From NCBI GenBank assembly GCA_025558095.1, contig JAIVFI010000008.1, positions 620,001-684,000 on the forward strand: DNA of 64,000 nt, in the 5' to 3' direction. The translations under genes were made by a program, and so were the position numbers. The notes under the pieces were generated by a model, which saw only the letters and a program-made list of their open reading frames with translations, had not been told where the DNA came from and searched no databases. Below are positions 52,147 through 63,754 of the stretch, piece by piece. How positions within the stretch are numbered: position 1 is the first letter of the stretch; each line of letters begins with the position of its first letter. The stretch comes from Hyaloraphidium curvatum. Its lineage: Eukaryota > Monoblepharomycota > Hyaloraphidiomycetes > Hyaloraphidiales > Hyaloraphidiaceae.

Positions 52147-53408
52147 TCAGTGCGCCTCCGCCGTCCCATTCGTCCCGTTCGCCTCCTTCTTCCCCGCCTC
52201 GGCCGCGTGCCCCTCCGATCCCGTGCCGTTCGGCAGCGGCTTGCGCGTCTCGTGCGGCGCGGGACCGTGCACGCGCACCACGCGGCGTGGGGTGCGGTCC
52301 AGGACGAGGGAGAGCACGTCCGGGCGGGAGTAGTGGCCGACGGGCTGCACGAGCAGGTGTGAGCGATCTCAATGCACCAGGTGCGACGTGTGAAAGACCC
52401 ACGTCCGCGGCGGCCTTGGCGATGGCGATCATCGCCGGGTCCAGCTCGGCGTACAGGATGCCCTCCTGGTCCTCCGGCAGCCCCTCCACGAGCTTCCTCC
52501 CGTCCGGCCCGAAGATCATCGAGAAGCCGCCGCCCGGCTTGCCGGTCTTGGGCGAGAGCAGGTACGCCTTGTCGGGCGTGTCGGCGCACGCGTCGAAGGT
52601 GTCCTGGCCGGTGACGGCGACGCTGGCGAGGACGTAGCAGCCGCCCTCGACGGCGTACATCCTCGACGCGCCGTCGATGTTGACTTCGGGGCCCAGCGCG
52701 TAGGCCAGATCGCGGTACACGCAGAAGGAGGGCCAGCCGGCGACGTGGATCTCCTCGTGCATCGAGTACATGGCGAACTTGGAAAGTGGCTGGAGGTGTT
52801 CCCTGCACAGGGAGGCCATCTGTGTAAGTATCCGCATCGGGAGCCCAGGTCAGGCATCCACGCACCAGCAGTTCAATGCCCCGACCCTCCCCAGCTCCGT
52901 GGCGGCGACCTGGAAATCGCTCCCGTCGCCGTCCCCGAAAACCGTGCGCTCCACGTGCGTCGGCTTGAGCTTGCGCCGCGCGAACACGAGCCTCCCGTCG
53001 GGCCCGATCAGCGCCTGCGCCATGAACCTCGACCCGCCGTCGCGCTCGCTGAACCCCATGACCACGTGCACGCCGCATTCGCGCGCGCAGTCCTGCAGGG
53101 CGCGCATCTCGGGGCCGTCGACCTCCATCGAGTTGTCGTGGTAGTTGGGGATGAACTGCAGCTGCCAGGCGGCGGCGCCGAGCCAGATGAACCACGGGCT
53201 GGGGGTTCGAGGCCGTCACGCGTCGATCCCGGCGGAAAGGCGCCGGCGAAGGAACTCACTAGCCGGGAATGAAGGTCTCGGGGAACGCGACGAGCTGGGC
53301 GCCGTTGGCCGCGGCCTCCTTGATCAGCCCGATGGACTTCTTGAGCGTCCCCTGGAGGTCCATGAAGACTGGGGACGCCTGGATCACGGCCGCCTTGAAC
53401 TTGCGCAT
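52147..53408 (-). CDS. Nitrilase / cyanide hydratase-like carbon-nitrogen hydrolase
   Basis: Four exons: complement(52147..52344, 52403..52802, 52866..53198, 53260..53408), 359 aa. The Glu-Lys-Cys triad is in place: Glu in [14 protein letters not shown] (joined over an intron), Lys in [18 protein letters not shown], and Cys in GALNCWEHLQPL (also at a splice). [20 protein letters not shown] is typical of the aliphatic nitrilase/cyanide hydratase branch, which converts nitriles to acids or HCN to formamide. The disordered C-terminal tail ([14 protein letters not shown]) is dispensable in that group. Start ATG 53408 gives [17 protein letters not shown]; no earlier ATG fits. Introns are 58, 63 and 61 nt. 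Confidence 0.93.
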
Positions 53409-53850
53409 GTTGCCCAGGGCGGACGAGGGCGATGGGTCGGCGAATGCGGGGAGGGAGGCGGAGATTGGGTGGTTGGGTGGCGGAGCGACGATCAGGCGGA
53501 GATCTGCAGATTGTCTCCCGCGGTGGCCACAGCCGGTCAGGAGCGCAGGCTACCCACTGCATTGACTGCTTCGCGAAAAGAGGGTGGTTGGCAGTCGTCA
53601 CCTGGGCATCCAGCTCCTCGAGCTCTTGCCGCCGCGGCATCCGGGCTCCATCGAGGGCCCCGCGCCCGCATCAGAGCAGCAACGGTCGGCAACGCGGCCC
53701 AACCCGGCGCAACTAGCTAATCATCGATCGCTTTTTGCAGCTCCTACTCGAGTCCGTCCCCCGGGGTCCATCCACCTCCAGTCCGTCGGACCGGCTCATC
53801 TCCTTCCGACCGTCCTGGGTGGGACGCCGATCACTTCCAACCAAACAACG
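53409..53850. other. Divergent promoter region between nitrilase and GLDH
   Basis: 442 bases separating the two start codons. No ORF with support. It should contain both promoters; I see no clear TATA element or repeated operator. Confidence 0.45.
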
Positions 53851-55662
53851 ATGCGCGTCCTCCGCCCCCTCCTCCGCCTCCCCCGCCCGCGGTTCGCGTC
53901 CACCGCCTCGCAACCGGCGCCGGTCGCGTCGCGCGCGGCGGGGTGGGCGGTGGCGGCGGCGACGCTGGCGGCCGGCGTGGGGCTGGACGCGGCGCGGGAC
54001 GCCCGCAGGAGGGGCGCCGAGGCGCGGCGGGCCGCGGAGGCCGAGAGGGCGGACAGGGCGGTGAAGGAGGTTGCGCCCGCCGCGGCCGAAGAGCCTGCAG
54101 CCCCCGCCGCGGGGGGAGACGACGACCTCACCGTCCTGACCAACTGGTCGCACACGCACTCCGTCTCGCTCCCCTCGGCATCGTACCGCCTCCCCGCGTC
54201 CCTCTCCGAGCTGGAACTACTCGTCCGCTCCGCCGCCGAGTCGGGGACCCCCCTCCGCCCCGTCGGCTCCGCCCTCTCGCCGAACGGGATCGGGTTCAAC
54301 GACAGAGGGATGGTCAACCTCGCCCTGATGGACTCGCTGCTCTCCGTTTCCGAACAAGGCGAGGCGACGGTGCAGGCCGGCGCGCGGATCGACCACCTCG
54401 TCTCGCAGCTGCGCCCCCTCGGCCGCACCCTCCCCACGTTCGCCAGCGTGAGGGAGCAGCAGGTCGGCGGGTTCACGCAGGCCGGCGCGCACGGCACGGG
54501 GCTGCGCATCGATACCGTGGACGCGCTGGTGACCGCGGTGAAGCTCGTCACCCCCGGGCTCGGGACGGTGGAGCTGCGGGAGGACCACCCCGCGTTCTAC
54601 CTCGCGCGGTGCGGGCTCGGCGCGCTGGGGATCGCCGCCGAGGTCACCCTGCGCACCGTCCCCGCGCACAGGCTCGTGGAGCGGACCTTTGTCGCGACCC
54701 GCGAGGAGGTCAGGAGGAAGCACAGGGAGTGGGTCGGGGGGCACAGGCACGCGCGGTACATGTGGATCCCGCATGCGGAGGAGGTGGTCGTTGTTCTGAG
54801 CGATCCCGAGGGGACGCCCGAGGCGGAGGAGACGGCAAAGTGGTGGGAGGAGAGGTCGAAAGGCAGCGGGCAGGAGCACGTGCAGGACAAAGAGGCGCAC
54901 CTCGCGGAGCCGTACCGCCGCATCTTCGGGAAATGGGGACTCGAGGCGCCCGAGGGGCTCAACGCCGTGCAGCTCCGCGACCACCTCTACAGCCTCTACC
55001 CGCTCGATCCGGCGCGGGTGAAGGAGATCAACGCCGCCTCGGCCGAGTTCTGGCGGCGCAACGAGGGCGTGCGAACCGATTGGAGCGACCAGGTGCTGGG
55101 GTTCGAGTGCGGGGGGGAGCAGTGGGTGGACGAGTGCTGCTTCCGCGTCCCCGAGCTCGACGAGGGCGCCCCCGCGGGCGGGGAGGGGACGACGTCGGAC
55201 GTCGCGCACGCGCTGCGGATCCTGGACCTGGTCGAGGGGGAGGATCTGCCGGCGCACGAGCCGATCGAGCAGCGCTGGACGAGGGGGACGCTGTCGCCGC
55301 TGTCGCCGGCGTACGCGCCCGAGGGGGGGAAGGCCGCGTTCTCGTGGGTGGGGATCATCATGTACCTGCCGCCGAGTTCGGAGGAGGGGAGCGAGGGGAA
55401 GAGGGGGGAGGTCACCGCCGCGTTCAGGGAGTACGCGAGGAAGGCGTACGCGGCGAACGGGGGGTCGGGGGCCATGACGCACCTGGCCAAGATCGAGTTC
55501 GACCCGGAGAAGGTGGAGGAGGTCAGGGAGAAGATGCGGGCAAGGATGGGGGAGGAGAACTGGGCGAGGCTGATCGAGTGGAAGGGGAGGGCGGATCCCA
55601 AGGGGGTGCTGGGGAACGAGTGGACGGAGCGGCTGTTCCGCGACGATCGGGGGTCGGGGTAG
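53851..55662 (+). CDS. GLDH: L-galactono-1,4-lactone dehydrogenase, plant-type, mitochondrial
   Basis: Intronless, 603 aa (plant GLDH precursors are ~610). N-terminal Arg-rich presequence (MRVLRPLLRLPRPRFASTA) followed by a hydrophobic segment (GWAVAAATLAAGVGL), as in mitochondrial GLDH. The FAD domain reads PLRPVGSALSPNGIGFN: Leu142 stands where GULO and ALO have the FAD-linking His. TLPTFASVREQQVGG has Ala198, equivalent to the plant Ala that blocks reaction with oxygen. Later motifs LARCGLGALGIAAEVTLRTV, FWRRNEGVRTDWSDQVLGF, PIEQRWTRGTLSPLSPA and FSWVGIIMYLP match plant GLDH better than fungal D-arabinono-lactone oxidase. It would make ascorbate in the intermembrane space and pass electrons to cytochrome c. 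Function inferred from these residues. Confidence 0.92.
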   Translation: MRVLRPLLRLPRPRFASTASQPAPVASRAAGWAVAAATLAAGVGLDAARDARRRGAEARRAAEAERADRAVKEVAPAAAEEPAAPAAGGDDDLTVLTNWSHTHSVSLPSASYRLPASLSELELLVRSAAESGTPLRPVGSALSPNGIGFNDRGMVNLALMDSLLSVSEQGEATVQAGARIDHLVSQLRPLGRTLPTFASVREQQVGGFTQAGAHGTGLRIDTVDALVTAVKLVTPGLGTVELREDHPAFYLARCGLGALGIAAEVTLRTVPAHRLVERTFVATREEVRRKHREWVGGHRHARYMWIPHAEEVVVVLSDPEGTPEAEETAKWWEERSKGSGQEHVQDKEAHLAEPYRRIFGKWGLEAPEGLNAVQLRDHLYSLYPLDPARVKEINAASAEFWRRNEGVRTDWSDQVLGFECGGEQWVDECCFRVPELDEGAPAGGEGTTSDVAHALRILDLVEGEDLPAHEPIEQRWTRGTLSPLSPAYAPEGGKAAFSWVGIIMYLPPSSEEGSEGKRGEVTAAFREYARKAYAANGGSGAMTHLAKIEFDPEKVEEVREKMRARMGEENWARLIEWKGRADPKGVLGNEWTERLFRDDRGSG

Positions 55663-55898
55663 GGAGGGGAGGGGGAGGGCGGAAGGGGATCGACGGGATC
55701 GGTGTAGGCAGGCAATGGGCAGCATGAGAAGGGGATCGGACGACGAGATCGGCGGGGATCCCGAAGTCCGAAGCGCGAACCACCGTCGAGTCATCTGATC
55801 GGGGATCCCGCCGCTGTGGCCACCCCTCACTGTCAACCCCCGGCCAAGGTCGGCTCCTCCCCCTCTCTGCCCCTCAATACCCTTCCGCCGTTTTCCCA

Positions 55899-58222
55899 AT
55901 GGAGCTCCCGCCGGATCCCGCGTCGCCGGTGCGGCCCGCCGCCAAGCGCGCGCTCTCGTCGTCCGCGCTCGCCTCGCCGCAAAAGGCCGCGCGCTTCGAC
56001 GCTGTTGCCGCGCACGCCGGGTCTCCGCACGGTTCGCCTGCGCGGGCGGTGCAGGCCGCCGAGGGGAGCCCGCCGGGGGCGCTGCCGGGGCTCGGCGACG
56101 CGTGGGCCGCGCGCCCCCCGCTGGCTCCCCTCGCCCCGTTCCCGCCGACGACCCCCGCGCGCCCGCCGCCGCCGCGCAGATCGGACTCGAGCTACTCGAT
56201 CGCGCAGCCCGACACGCCCGCAGACGGCAGGCTCACGCCGCTGGTCAAGCTGTTCGGCCCGGACTACTTCGGCACCCTCCCGCCCCTCCGCCGCACCCTC
56301 GCCGACTCGGACCTCGGCGTCGAAAATGACGAGCATGTCGGCACCGGAAACACACGCCCGCCTGCAGACCCCGCGCACCTGCCCACAGAGGTCCTCCAGC
56401 GCATCTTCGCCTTCCTCTCCCCCGCCTCCACGCCCGGCACACCCCCGCCCCCCCGTGCCGCCCTCTACGCCGCCGCCCGCGTGTGCCGCGAATGGTACTA
56501 CGCCGCCGTGCAGATGCTGTGGCGCGCGCCCGCCTGGCACTCGATCCACTCCTTCGAACGCTGGCTGGCCGCGTGCCGCCTCCCCGCCGCGGGGGACGGC
56601 GCGCCGCGGCCGGGGTGCACGGGGAGGCAGCTCGTGCGGAGGATCGAGGCGGGGAGGACGCCGTACCTGGTGCAGTACGTGCGGCCCGAGGCGGTGGAGG
56701 AGCTGGCGGGGAGGTTCGGCGGGATCACGCACCTGGACCTCGCGGGGTGCGCGGCCATGACCGACGACGCCGTCTCGAACTTTGTCTCTGCGTGGGTATC
56801 CAACTGCTGTGAAGTACGCTAGACTGACTGCTGACTCGTTCGTCCGCGCCCTTTCTCTGCAGAACGCCCCGCCACCTGATCTCGATCGACCTCTCCAACT
56901 GCTTCCGCATCTCGGACGTCGCCGTGCAGGTCATCGCCACCTTCTGCGGCCCCTGGAACCGCCTGCGCCGCCTGCTCCTGCGCAACTGCGGGCAGGTCTC
57001 GGACGCCTCCCTCAACCAGATCGCCGCGCACCTGCTCCCCTCCCTGCGCACGCTCGACGTCTCGGGATGCCGCCGCATCTCGGACCACGGCCTGCTCCAG
57101 TTCGCCCGCCGCTTGGCGGCCGCCGCGCCGCAGGGCGCCGGCCTGTCGCGGTTCGGCATCTCGGGGTGCTGGCGGCTCACCCGCACCGGGTATTTGCAGA
57201 TCCTCCCAACGCTGTTCGCCGCCAACCCGCGCCTGGCCTCGTTCGAGTCGTCGCTGCCGCTGCACCCGCTCGTCTCGGCGGACCAGGTCTTCGGCAACCT
57301 GCCCGTGGGCCTGTTCTCGGGGCTGACGAGGCTCGCCCTGCGCGAGGCCGAGAAATGCATCGACGACGCCGTGCTGCTCTCCATCTCGGCCGCGTGCGGC
57401 GCCGGCCTCCGCTCCCTCGAGCTGCACGGCGCCTCGCTCGTCACCGAGCCCGGCTTCGCGCGCGCCGCGGACTCGCTGCTCTCCCTGCGCCGCCTCGCCC
57501 TCCCGCAGGCCAAGGGGCTCGGCGACGCCGCGCTGCTCCGCGTCGCGACGCACCCCCGGCTCTCCGAGGACCTCGAAGAGCTCGACGCGTCGGGGTGGGG
57601 CATCACCGATGCCGGCATCGTCGCGGCTTTGGAGAACCCGGGGCGGGGCCGGCCGCTCCCGAACCTCGCCGTGCTCCGCCTGGCCGACTGCTCCGAATCC
57701 TCCTTCACCTTCCACGGGATCTTTTCCGCCGCGCGCGCGCTCGTCGGCCGGCCGGCGCGCGCCAAGCTGCGGGCGCTCGACGTCTCGGGCTGCATCGACC
57801 TCGACGGGGCCGACGGCCACCTGCACTTCCCCTGGATCGCCGCCGGCGTCCCCGCCGGCCTCCCGGCGCCCGCGCCCGCGCAGCAGGCCGGGTGGCAGGG
57901 GGTGCAGGGGATCGCGGCGACGGTGCAGGCGGCGCTCGCCGGCGCGCTGGGTGTGCAGCAGCATCCCGAGGCCGGGGCGGGGTACGAGATCGATGCGACC
58001 CCCGTCGACGACGCGTTCGTGGTTTCCCTGCTGACGGTGCCGGAGAGGCCGACGGGGAGCGCAAAGATCGGGGGGCCGGGGAGGTGGTACTGCGTGCTCG
58101 CCGGGGAGGCGCTGGAGAGGGTGGCGCGGGAGGGGATGAGGAGGGTCAGGCCGCGCGCGGAGAGGGTCGGGGAGGCGGTGGATCCCGCGGTGGGGGTGGC
58201 GATGAATGCGGCGGCGGGGTGA
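55899..58222 (+). CDS. F-box and leucine-rich-repeat protein
   Basis: Two exons: 55899..56791, 56863..58222; 750 aa. The first ~150 residues are Pro/Ala/Ser-rich. An F-box-like segment lies at about 160-215 (PADPAHLPTEVLQRIFAFL, ARVCREWYYAAVQMLWRAP). At least eight AMN1/Grr1-type leucine-rich repeats follow (ITHLDLAGCAAMTDDAVS, LISIDLSNCFRISDVAVQ, LRRLLLRNCGQVSDASLN, LRTLDVSGCRRISDHGLL, and others to LRALDVSGCIDLDGADG). The likely role is substrate recognition by an SCF ubiquitin ligase; the target is unknown. The 71-nt intron falls between two repeats and its removal continues the repeat register. The last ~130 residues are not recognisable. Confidence 0.82.
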
Positions 58223-58968
58223 CGTGCCCCGGGGGAAGCGGAGGGCCTTGATGGGGAGGAAGAGGCGGCAAGGAGACGGACATGGGCGAAGGACAGGGAC
58301 ACGGACGAAGGACGAGGACACGGACGAACGAACAAGGACACGGACAACAAGGGACACGGTGGTCGTATTGCACGGACATTCTATGTGACGCACACGCACG
58401 CACGAGGGGAGGCGTGCCCGGCGGACTCTGCTTTGCTTTCGCGCTTTCGTATGGGAGATACCCGCAGTTGCCGGCCGTGCACGGGAGCGCGCCGCGCGGT
58501 GATAGATGTACGATGTAGGAGAAGAATGTATGCAAGGGTGTTTCGGGCATGGGATAGATTGCTGGTCGTTGTGATGATGAGGGGGTCGGGCAGAGCCGCG
58601 GCGCCCGCGAAGAGCGGGACGGGGTTAGCAAATTGGCGGGCGAGCGCGGGGGAGCTGAGTTCGCTGTTGCATCCGTCGTATTGTTGCTCGTTTGGCCGGA
58701 TATCGGTCCCAGGCGGCCGGGATGGGCGTTAGCGTCGATTTGTCGTCAGGGGCCTCTGACCGTGCGGAGCGACAGCCGGAGCTTCCCGACGTGACGTTTG
58801 CCCTCTATTCCCCCTGCCATCGGTGCGTCCCGCGCCGCCGCACCGCGCCGCCTCTTCCGCAGCACGCTGACTGTTGTGCCCCGCGCGTGCCCGCTGCCCC
58901 CGCGCCACCGCTCACCGCCCCCGCCGCGGCGCCACCGACAAAAGAACCCCGGCGCCGCGCCCGCGACA
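58223..58968. other. Intergenic region upstream of the aconitase gene
   Basis: 746 bases with no supported ORF. It begins with a purine-rich minisatellite (58287-58359) and should include the 3' UTR of the F-box/LRR gene and the aconitase promoter. Confidence 0.45.
58287..58359. repeat. Purine-rich minisatellite, ~19-bp unit, about four copies
   Basis: Units begin at 58287, 58306, 58325 and 58345 and share the core GGACACGGA after a CGAAGGAC- or CGAACAAG-like start; the fourth is incomplete. It starts 65 bp after the stop of the F-box/LRR gene and is not coding. One strand is almost free of T and the core is a CACGGAC-type word. Confidence 0.7.
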
Positions 58969-61876
58969 ATGGCTCCGATGGCGATGCTGCGGGCCCCGGC
59001 CGTCAAGGTGAGGAGCTTACGGACTTTGCGGATGAGGCCGGAACGCCGGAGGCGCGGGGTGCTCGCGGGGACGGGGCCCTCCGTGATCGCCCGCTCCGGG
59101 TGCCACCCACCCCGCACGCCTCCCACGCCGCGCCACGCCCCGCATTCCGCGCCGCATCGCCTTATTTAGATGCTAATGCGCCGCCGCGCAGGGCCTCCTG
59201 GTGCGGAATGCCACGCGCGGCTTCGCCGTGGCCGCGGACGCAAAGGTGCCGCTGTCGGCCCTGGACAAGAACAACTACATCAACTACACCAAGATGGAGG
59301 AGAACCTCAAGGTCGTGCGCGACAGGCTCGGCCACCCGCTGACGCTGGCCGAGAAGATCGTGTACGGCCACCTGGACGACGCCAAGAACCAGGACATTGA
59401 GCGCGGCACCTCGTACCTCAAGCTGAGGCCCGACCGTGTGGCGTGCCAGGATGCCACCGCGCAGGTGCGTCTTTTTCGGCGGCCCGCCCGGACCGTGCTC
59501 ACCGCCGGTCTCCCAGATGGCCCTGCTCCAGTTCATGTCCGCAGGCCTGCCCACCGTGGCCGTCCCCACCACCGTCCACTGCGACCACCTGATCGAGGCC
59601 CAGATCGGCGGCGTCAAGGACCTTGCCCGCGCCAAGGACCTCAACAAGGAGGTCTACGACTTCCTCGCCACGGCCTCGGCCAAGTACGGCATCGGCTTCT
59701 GGAAGCCCGGCTCGGGCATCATCCACCAGATCGTGCTGGAGAACTACGCCTTCCCCGGCGGCATGATGATCGGCACGGACTCGCACACTCCCAACGCCGG
59801 CGGGCTGGGCATGGTGGCGGTCGGCGTCGGCGGCGCCGACGCGGTGGACGTGATGGCGAACCTGCCCTGGGAGCTCAAGTGCCCCAAGGTCATCGGCGTC
59901 AAGCTCACCGGCAAGATGAGCGGCTGGACCTCGGCCAAGGGTGGGTGCCGTCCCTTGCGGTCGTCCTCGGTTCTTTTATCTGATCCCGTCCCCGCCCCTT
60001 CCAGACGTCATCCTCAAGGTGGCCGGCATCCTGACCGTCAAGGGCGGCACCGGCGCCATCGTCGAGTACTTTGGCCCCGGCGTGGAGTCCATGTCGTGCA
60101 CCGGCATGGCCACCATCTGCAACATGGGCGCCGAGATCGGGGCCACCACGTCGCTGTTCCCCTACAACAAGCGCATGTACGACTACCTCGCGGCCACGGG
60201 CAGGACCAACATCGGCGAGCTCGCCAACGTGTGGAAGAAGAACCTCGTGCCGGACGAGGGCGCCCGGTGCGTGGCGGACGGCGCCGTCAGCGGATGATTT
60301 TCTACTGACGAACGCTCGCGTCTCGTGACACGCACAGCTACGACCAGCTCATCGAGATCGACCTCAACACCCTCGAGCCCTACATCAACGGCCCCTTCAC
60401 CCCCGACCTCGCCACGCCCCTCTCGCAGTTCAAGGAGGTCGCGGCCAAGAACGGCTGGCCGGCCAAGCTCGACGTCGGCCTGATCGGCTCGTGCACCAAC
60501 TCGTCGTACGAGGACATGGACCGCTCCGCTTCCCTGGCCAAGCAGGCCATCGACGCCGGGCTCAAGGCCAAGAGCAAGTTCACCATCACGCCCGGGTCGG
60601 AGCAGATCAGGGCCACCATCGAGCGCGACGGACAGATGAAGGTGTTTGACGACATTGGCGGCGTGGTGCTCGGTGGGTTGTCGCAACGATCGGTTTGCTT
60701 TAGCGAAGCTGACCCTTTTGCTTCTTGTGATCCCACAGCCAACGCGTGCGGCCCGTGCATCGGCCAGTGGGACCGCCAGGACCGCAAGAAGGGCGAGAAG
60801 AACTCGATCATCACCTCCTACAACCGCAACTTCACCGGCCGCAACGACGGCAACCCCGCCACCCACGCCTTTGTCGCCTCGCCCGAGCTCGTCACGGCGC
60901 TCGTCTTTGCCGGCGACCTGGGCTTCAACCCCATGACCGACACCATCCCCACGCCCTCGGGCAAGCCGTTCAAGTTCTCCGAGCCCCACGGCCAGGACCT
61001 GCCCGCGCGCGGGTACGACGCCGGGGAGAACACGTACCAGGCGCCGCCCGCGGACCGCGCCAGCGTCAAGGTCAACGTGGACCCCAAGTCCAACCGCCTG
61101 CAGCTCCTCTCGCCCTTCGCCGCCTGGGACGGCAAGGACAAGAAGGGCATGCCCGTCCTGATCAAGGTCAAGGGCAAGTGCACCACGGACCACATCTCGG
61201 CGGCCGGGCCCTGGCTCAAGTACCGCGGCCACCTCGACAACATCTCCAACAACATGCTGATCGGCGCCATCAACATCGAGAACGACAAGGCCAACAGCAT
61301 CAAGAACGTGACCTCGGGCCAGTACGCGCCCGTGCCCGACGTGGCCCGCGACTACAAGGCCAAGGGGATGCCGTGGGTCGTGGTCGGCGACGAGAACTAT
61401 GGCGAGGGGTCGTCCCGCGAGCACGCCGCGCTGGAGGTCCGGCATCTTGGCGGCTTTGCCATCATCGTCAAGAGCTTCGCCCGCATTCACGGTCGGTGGG
61501 CGCGCGGTCCCCGGCTGCCCCGCCAGTGCTGATCCGGCGCTCCCCCCGCAGAGACCAACCTTAAGAAGCAGGGTATGCTCCCCCTGACGTTCGCCAACCC
61601 CAAGGACTACGACCTCGTCGAGCCCACGGACAAGGTGGACCTGCTCGGCCTCGAGGGCGGCAAGTTCAAGCCCGGCAGCACCGTGACCATGCGCCTGCAC
61701 AAGGCCGACGGCAAGACCGTCGACATCACGCTCAACCACACCTTCAACGAGGGCCAGATTGAGTGGTTCAAGGGTGGGTTGCGGCGGGACGTGCCTCGGT
61801 GAAGGAATTGCTGATCCCGTCCGATCCCACAGCCGGCTCGGCCCTGAACAGGATGCGCGAGCTTTCCGGCAACTAA
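58969..61876 (+). CDS. ACO1: Aconitate hydratase, mitochondrial
   Basis: Eight exons: 58969..59007, 59192..59464, 59517..59940, 60005..60266, 60338..60672, 60739..61491, 61552..61773, 61833..61876; 783 aa. It isomerises citrate to isocitrate in the TCA cycle. The [4Fe-4S] ligands are in [11 protein letters not shown] and [10 protein letters not shown] (the latter completed by splicing), and the active-site segments [27 protein letters not shown] and [16 protein letters not shown] are intact. The N-terminus ([19 protein letters not shown], then [12 protein letters not shown]) is a plausible mitochondrial presequence, split by a 184-nt first intron with a CTAAT branch. The first coding exon is only 39 nt. 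The 66-nt intron at 60673..60738 is stop-free in frame. Confidence 0.97.
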
Positions 61877-62020
61877 GAGGTCGACGTAGAGCGCGATGAC
61901 ATGTAGATTGGCGGATCGTTCCGAATGAATGTCGCGAATGAAGCTTTCTTGATCGGAGAGAGCCGGACCTGCGGCGCGTCTCAAAAGACAAAGCTTTATC
62001 TCTGCATCTTCTCCACTGCC

Positions 62021-63633
62021 ATGCGCGCCGTCCGCGTAGCTGCGCTCGCCGTTCGCGGCGGAGCGGCCTCTCGTCGAGGATTTGCCGTCGCGACCGCCGA
62101 GAAACCGCGGGTTGCCTTCACGGTGGGCACGCCGCCGGGGTGCCGCCGCGACATCTGACCCCTCGCAGCCGACGCACCCCGACCCTTCGCTCGCTTCGGT
62201 CCCGCCGGCGCCGGCGCATCTTCCGCTGTACGCGCGCCCGCCGCTGACCTTCACCCACGGCGAGGGCTCCTTCCTCGTGACCGATGCCGGCGCGCGGTAC
62301 CTGGACCTGGCAGCGGGCATCGCCGTCAACTCGCTGGGCCACGGCGACCCGGACGTGCTGCGCGCGATCGCGGATCAGGCGGCAAAGGTGGTGCACGTGA
62401 GCAACCTGTACCACAACGAGCACTCGGGGGAGCTCGCCGGGGCGCTGGTCAAGAGCCTGCAGGTCGGCGGGCGGTGGAAGGAGGGCGGGAAGGTGTTTTT
62501 TGGCAACTCGGGCGCCGAGGCCAACGAGGGTAGGCTTGGCTCCGCGTTTTCTTCGGGCAAGTGCTCGGATTGACGGGGTGTGGGGCCCGGCAGCGGCGCT
62601 CAAGTTCGCCAAGAAGTACGCGCGCCAAACCTTCGGCAAACAGATCCCCGCCGAGTGTGGGACGCCGACCTGCCCTTGCATCGAGTTCAACGCCGCCGGC
62701 TCGCCGGTTTCGGGCGGTCCCGGCACCGCTGCTTGCCCGTTCACAAAGTACAAGATGGTCTCCTTCACCCACGCGTTCCACGGCCGCACCATGGGAGCCC
62801 TCTCGGCGACACCCGCACCGAAATACCAGGCGCCTTTTGCGCCGCTGGTCCCCGGCTTCGAGGTCGTGGACTACAACGATGCGGCCGGCGCGGTCGCCCG
62901 CATCACCGAGGACGTGGCGGGCGTGATCGTTGAGCCGGTTCAGGGCGAGGGCGGCGTGACGGTCGGCCGCCTGGAGTTCTTGGAGGCGGTCAGGAAGCGG
63001 TGCGACGAGGTCGGAGCGGTGCTCATCTACGATGAGATCCAGGTGCGTCATTGTGATCGGCGGCACGGCCAAAGCTCGCTAATCCCATCCTCCGTCCAGT
63101 GCGGATTGGGAAGGACGGGCAAACTCCACGCGCACCAGCACTTCCCCCCGGAGCTGGCCCCCGACATCATGACCCTCGCCAAGCCCCTCGCCAACGGCAT
63201 CCCCATCGGCGCCGCCGTTCTGTCCGAAAAGGTCGCCGCCGTCGTCACCAAGGGCGACCACGGCACCACCTTTGGCGGCAACCCCTTCGCCTGCGCCGTG
63301 GGCCGGGTCTGCCTGGAGAAGATCTCGCGCGAGTCGACGCTCACCAACGTCCGCGAGATGGGGGGGCTGCTCAAGGCCGGGCTGGAGCGGATCGCCGCCG
63401 CGCATCCCAAGGTCGTCAAGGAGGTCCGCGGGGTCGGGCTCATGGTCGGCATGGAGCTGCAGCCCGAGTTCAAGCCGGAGAACGTGGTGGACATGTGCCG
63501 CGAGCAGGGCGTGCTGGTGATTGGCGCCGGTCTGAACACGGTGCGCTTCCTGCCGTCCTTGGTGATCAAGAAGGAGGAAGTCGAGATGGGCCTGAAGGCG
63601 GTGTCGACGGCGGTCACTGTGCTGGACGCATAG
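62021..63633 (+). CDS. ARG8: Acetylornithine aminotransferase, mitochondrial
   Basis: Four exons: 62021..62110, 62169..62529, 62594..63042, 63100..63633; 477 aa. A PLP enzyme of arginine biosynthesis (N-acetylglutamate semialdehyde to N-acetylornithine). Presequence MRAVRVAALAVRGG, SRRGFAVA on exon 1; then YLDLAAGIAVNSLGH, FFGNSGAEANEAALKFA (joined by splicing), FHGRTMGALSAT, LIYDEIQCGLGRTG (across an in-frame 57-nt intron with a CTAAT branch) and the PLP lysine in MTLAKPLANGIPIGA. THFGGNP-like TTFGGNPFACAVG is present. An insert of about 15 residues (ECGTPTCPCIEFNAAG) near position 180 is unusual. The neighbouring aconitase is also mitochondrial; the genes are 144 bp apart on the same strand. 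Confidence 0.95.
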
Positions 63634-63754
63634 AAAACTAGATGGAAGACAGACAATCAAATTGGTGCTACGTTAATTTACAGTCCTAGGCGCTGGGAAT
63701 AATTGTAGCCCAAGAACCCACAATGAGCGCGGAACGCTTGCGTCCGGCTCGGAA

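Noticed and set aside
54217-55899. 560-codon open frame on the minus strand
   Set aside because: Antisense shadow of the GLDH gene; Pro/Arg/Leu-rich with no recognisable motif.
56725-58399. Two long minus-strand frames (over 520 codons each)
   Set aside because: Both are antisense to the leucine-rich-repeat exon, whose repeats are unmistakable on the plus strand.
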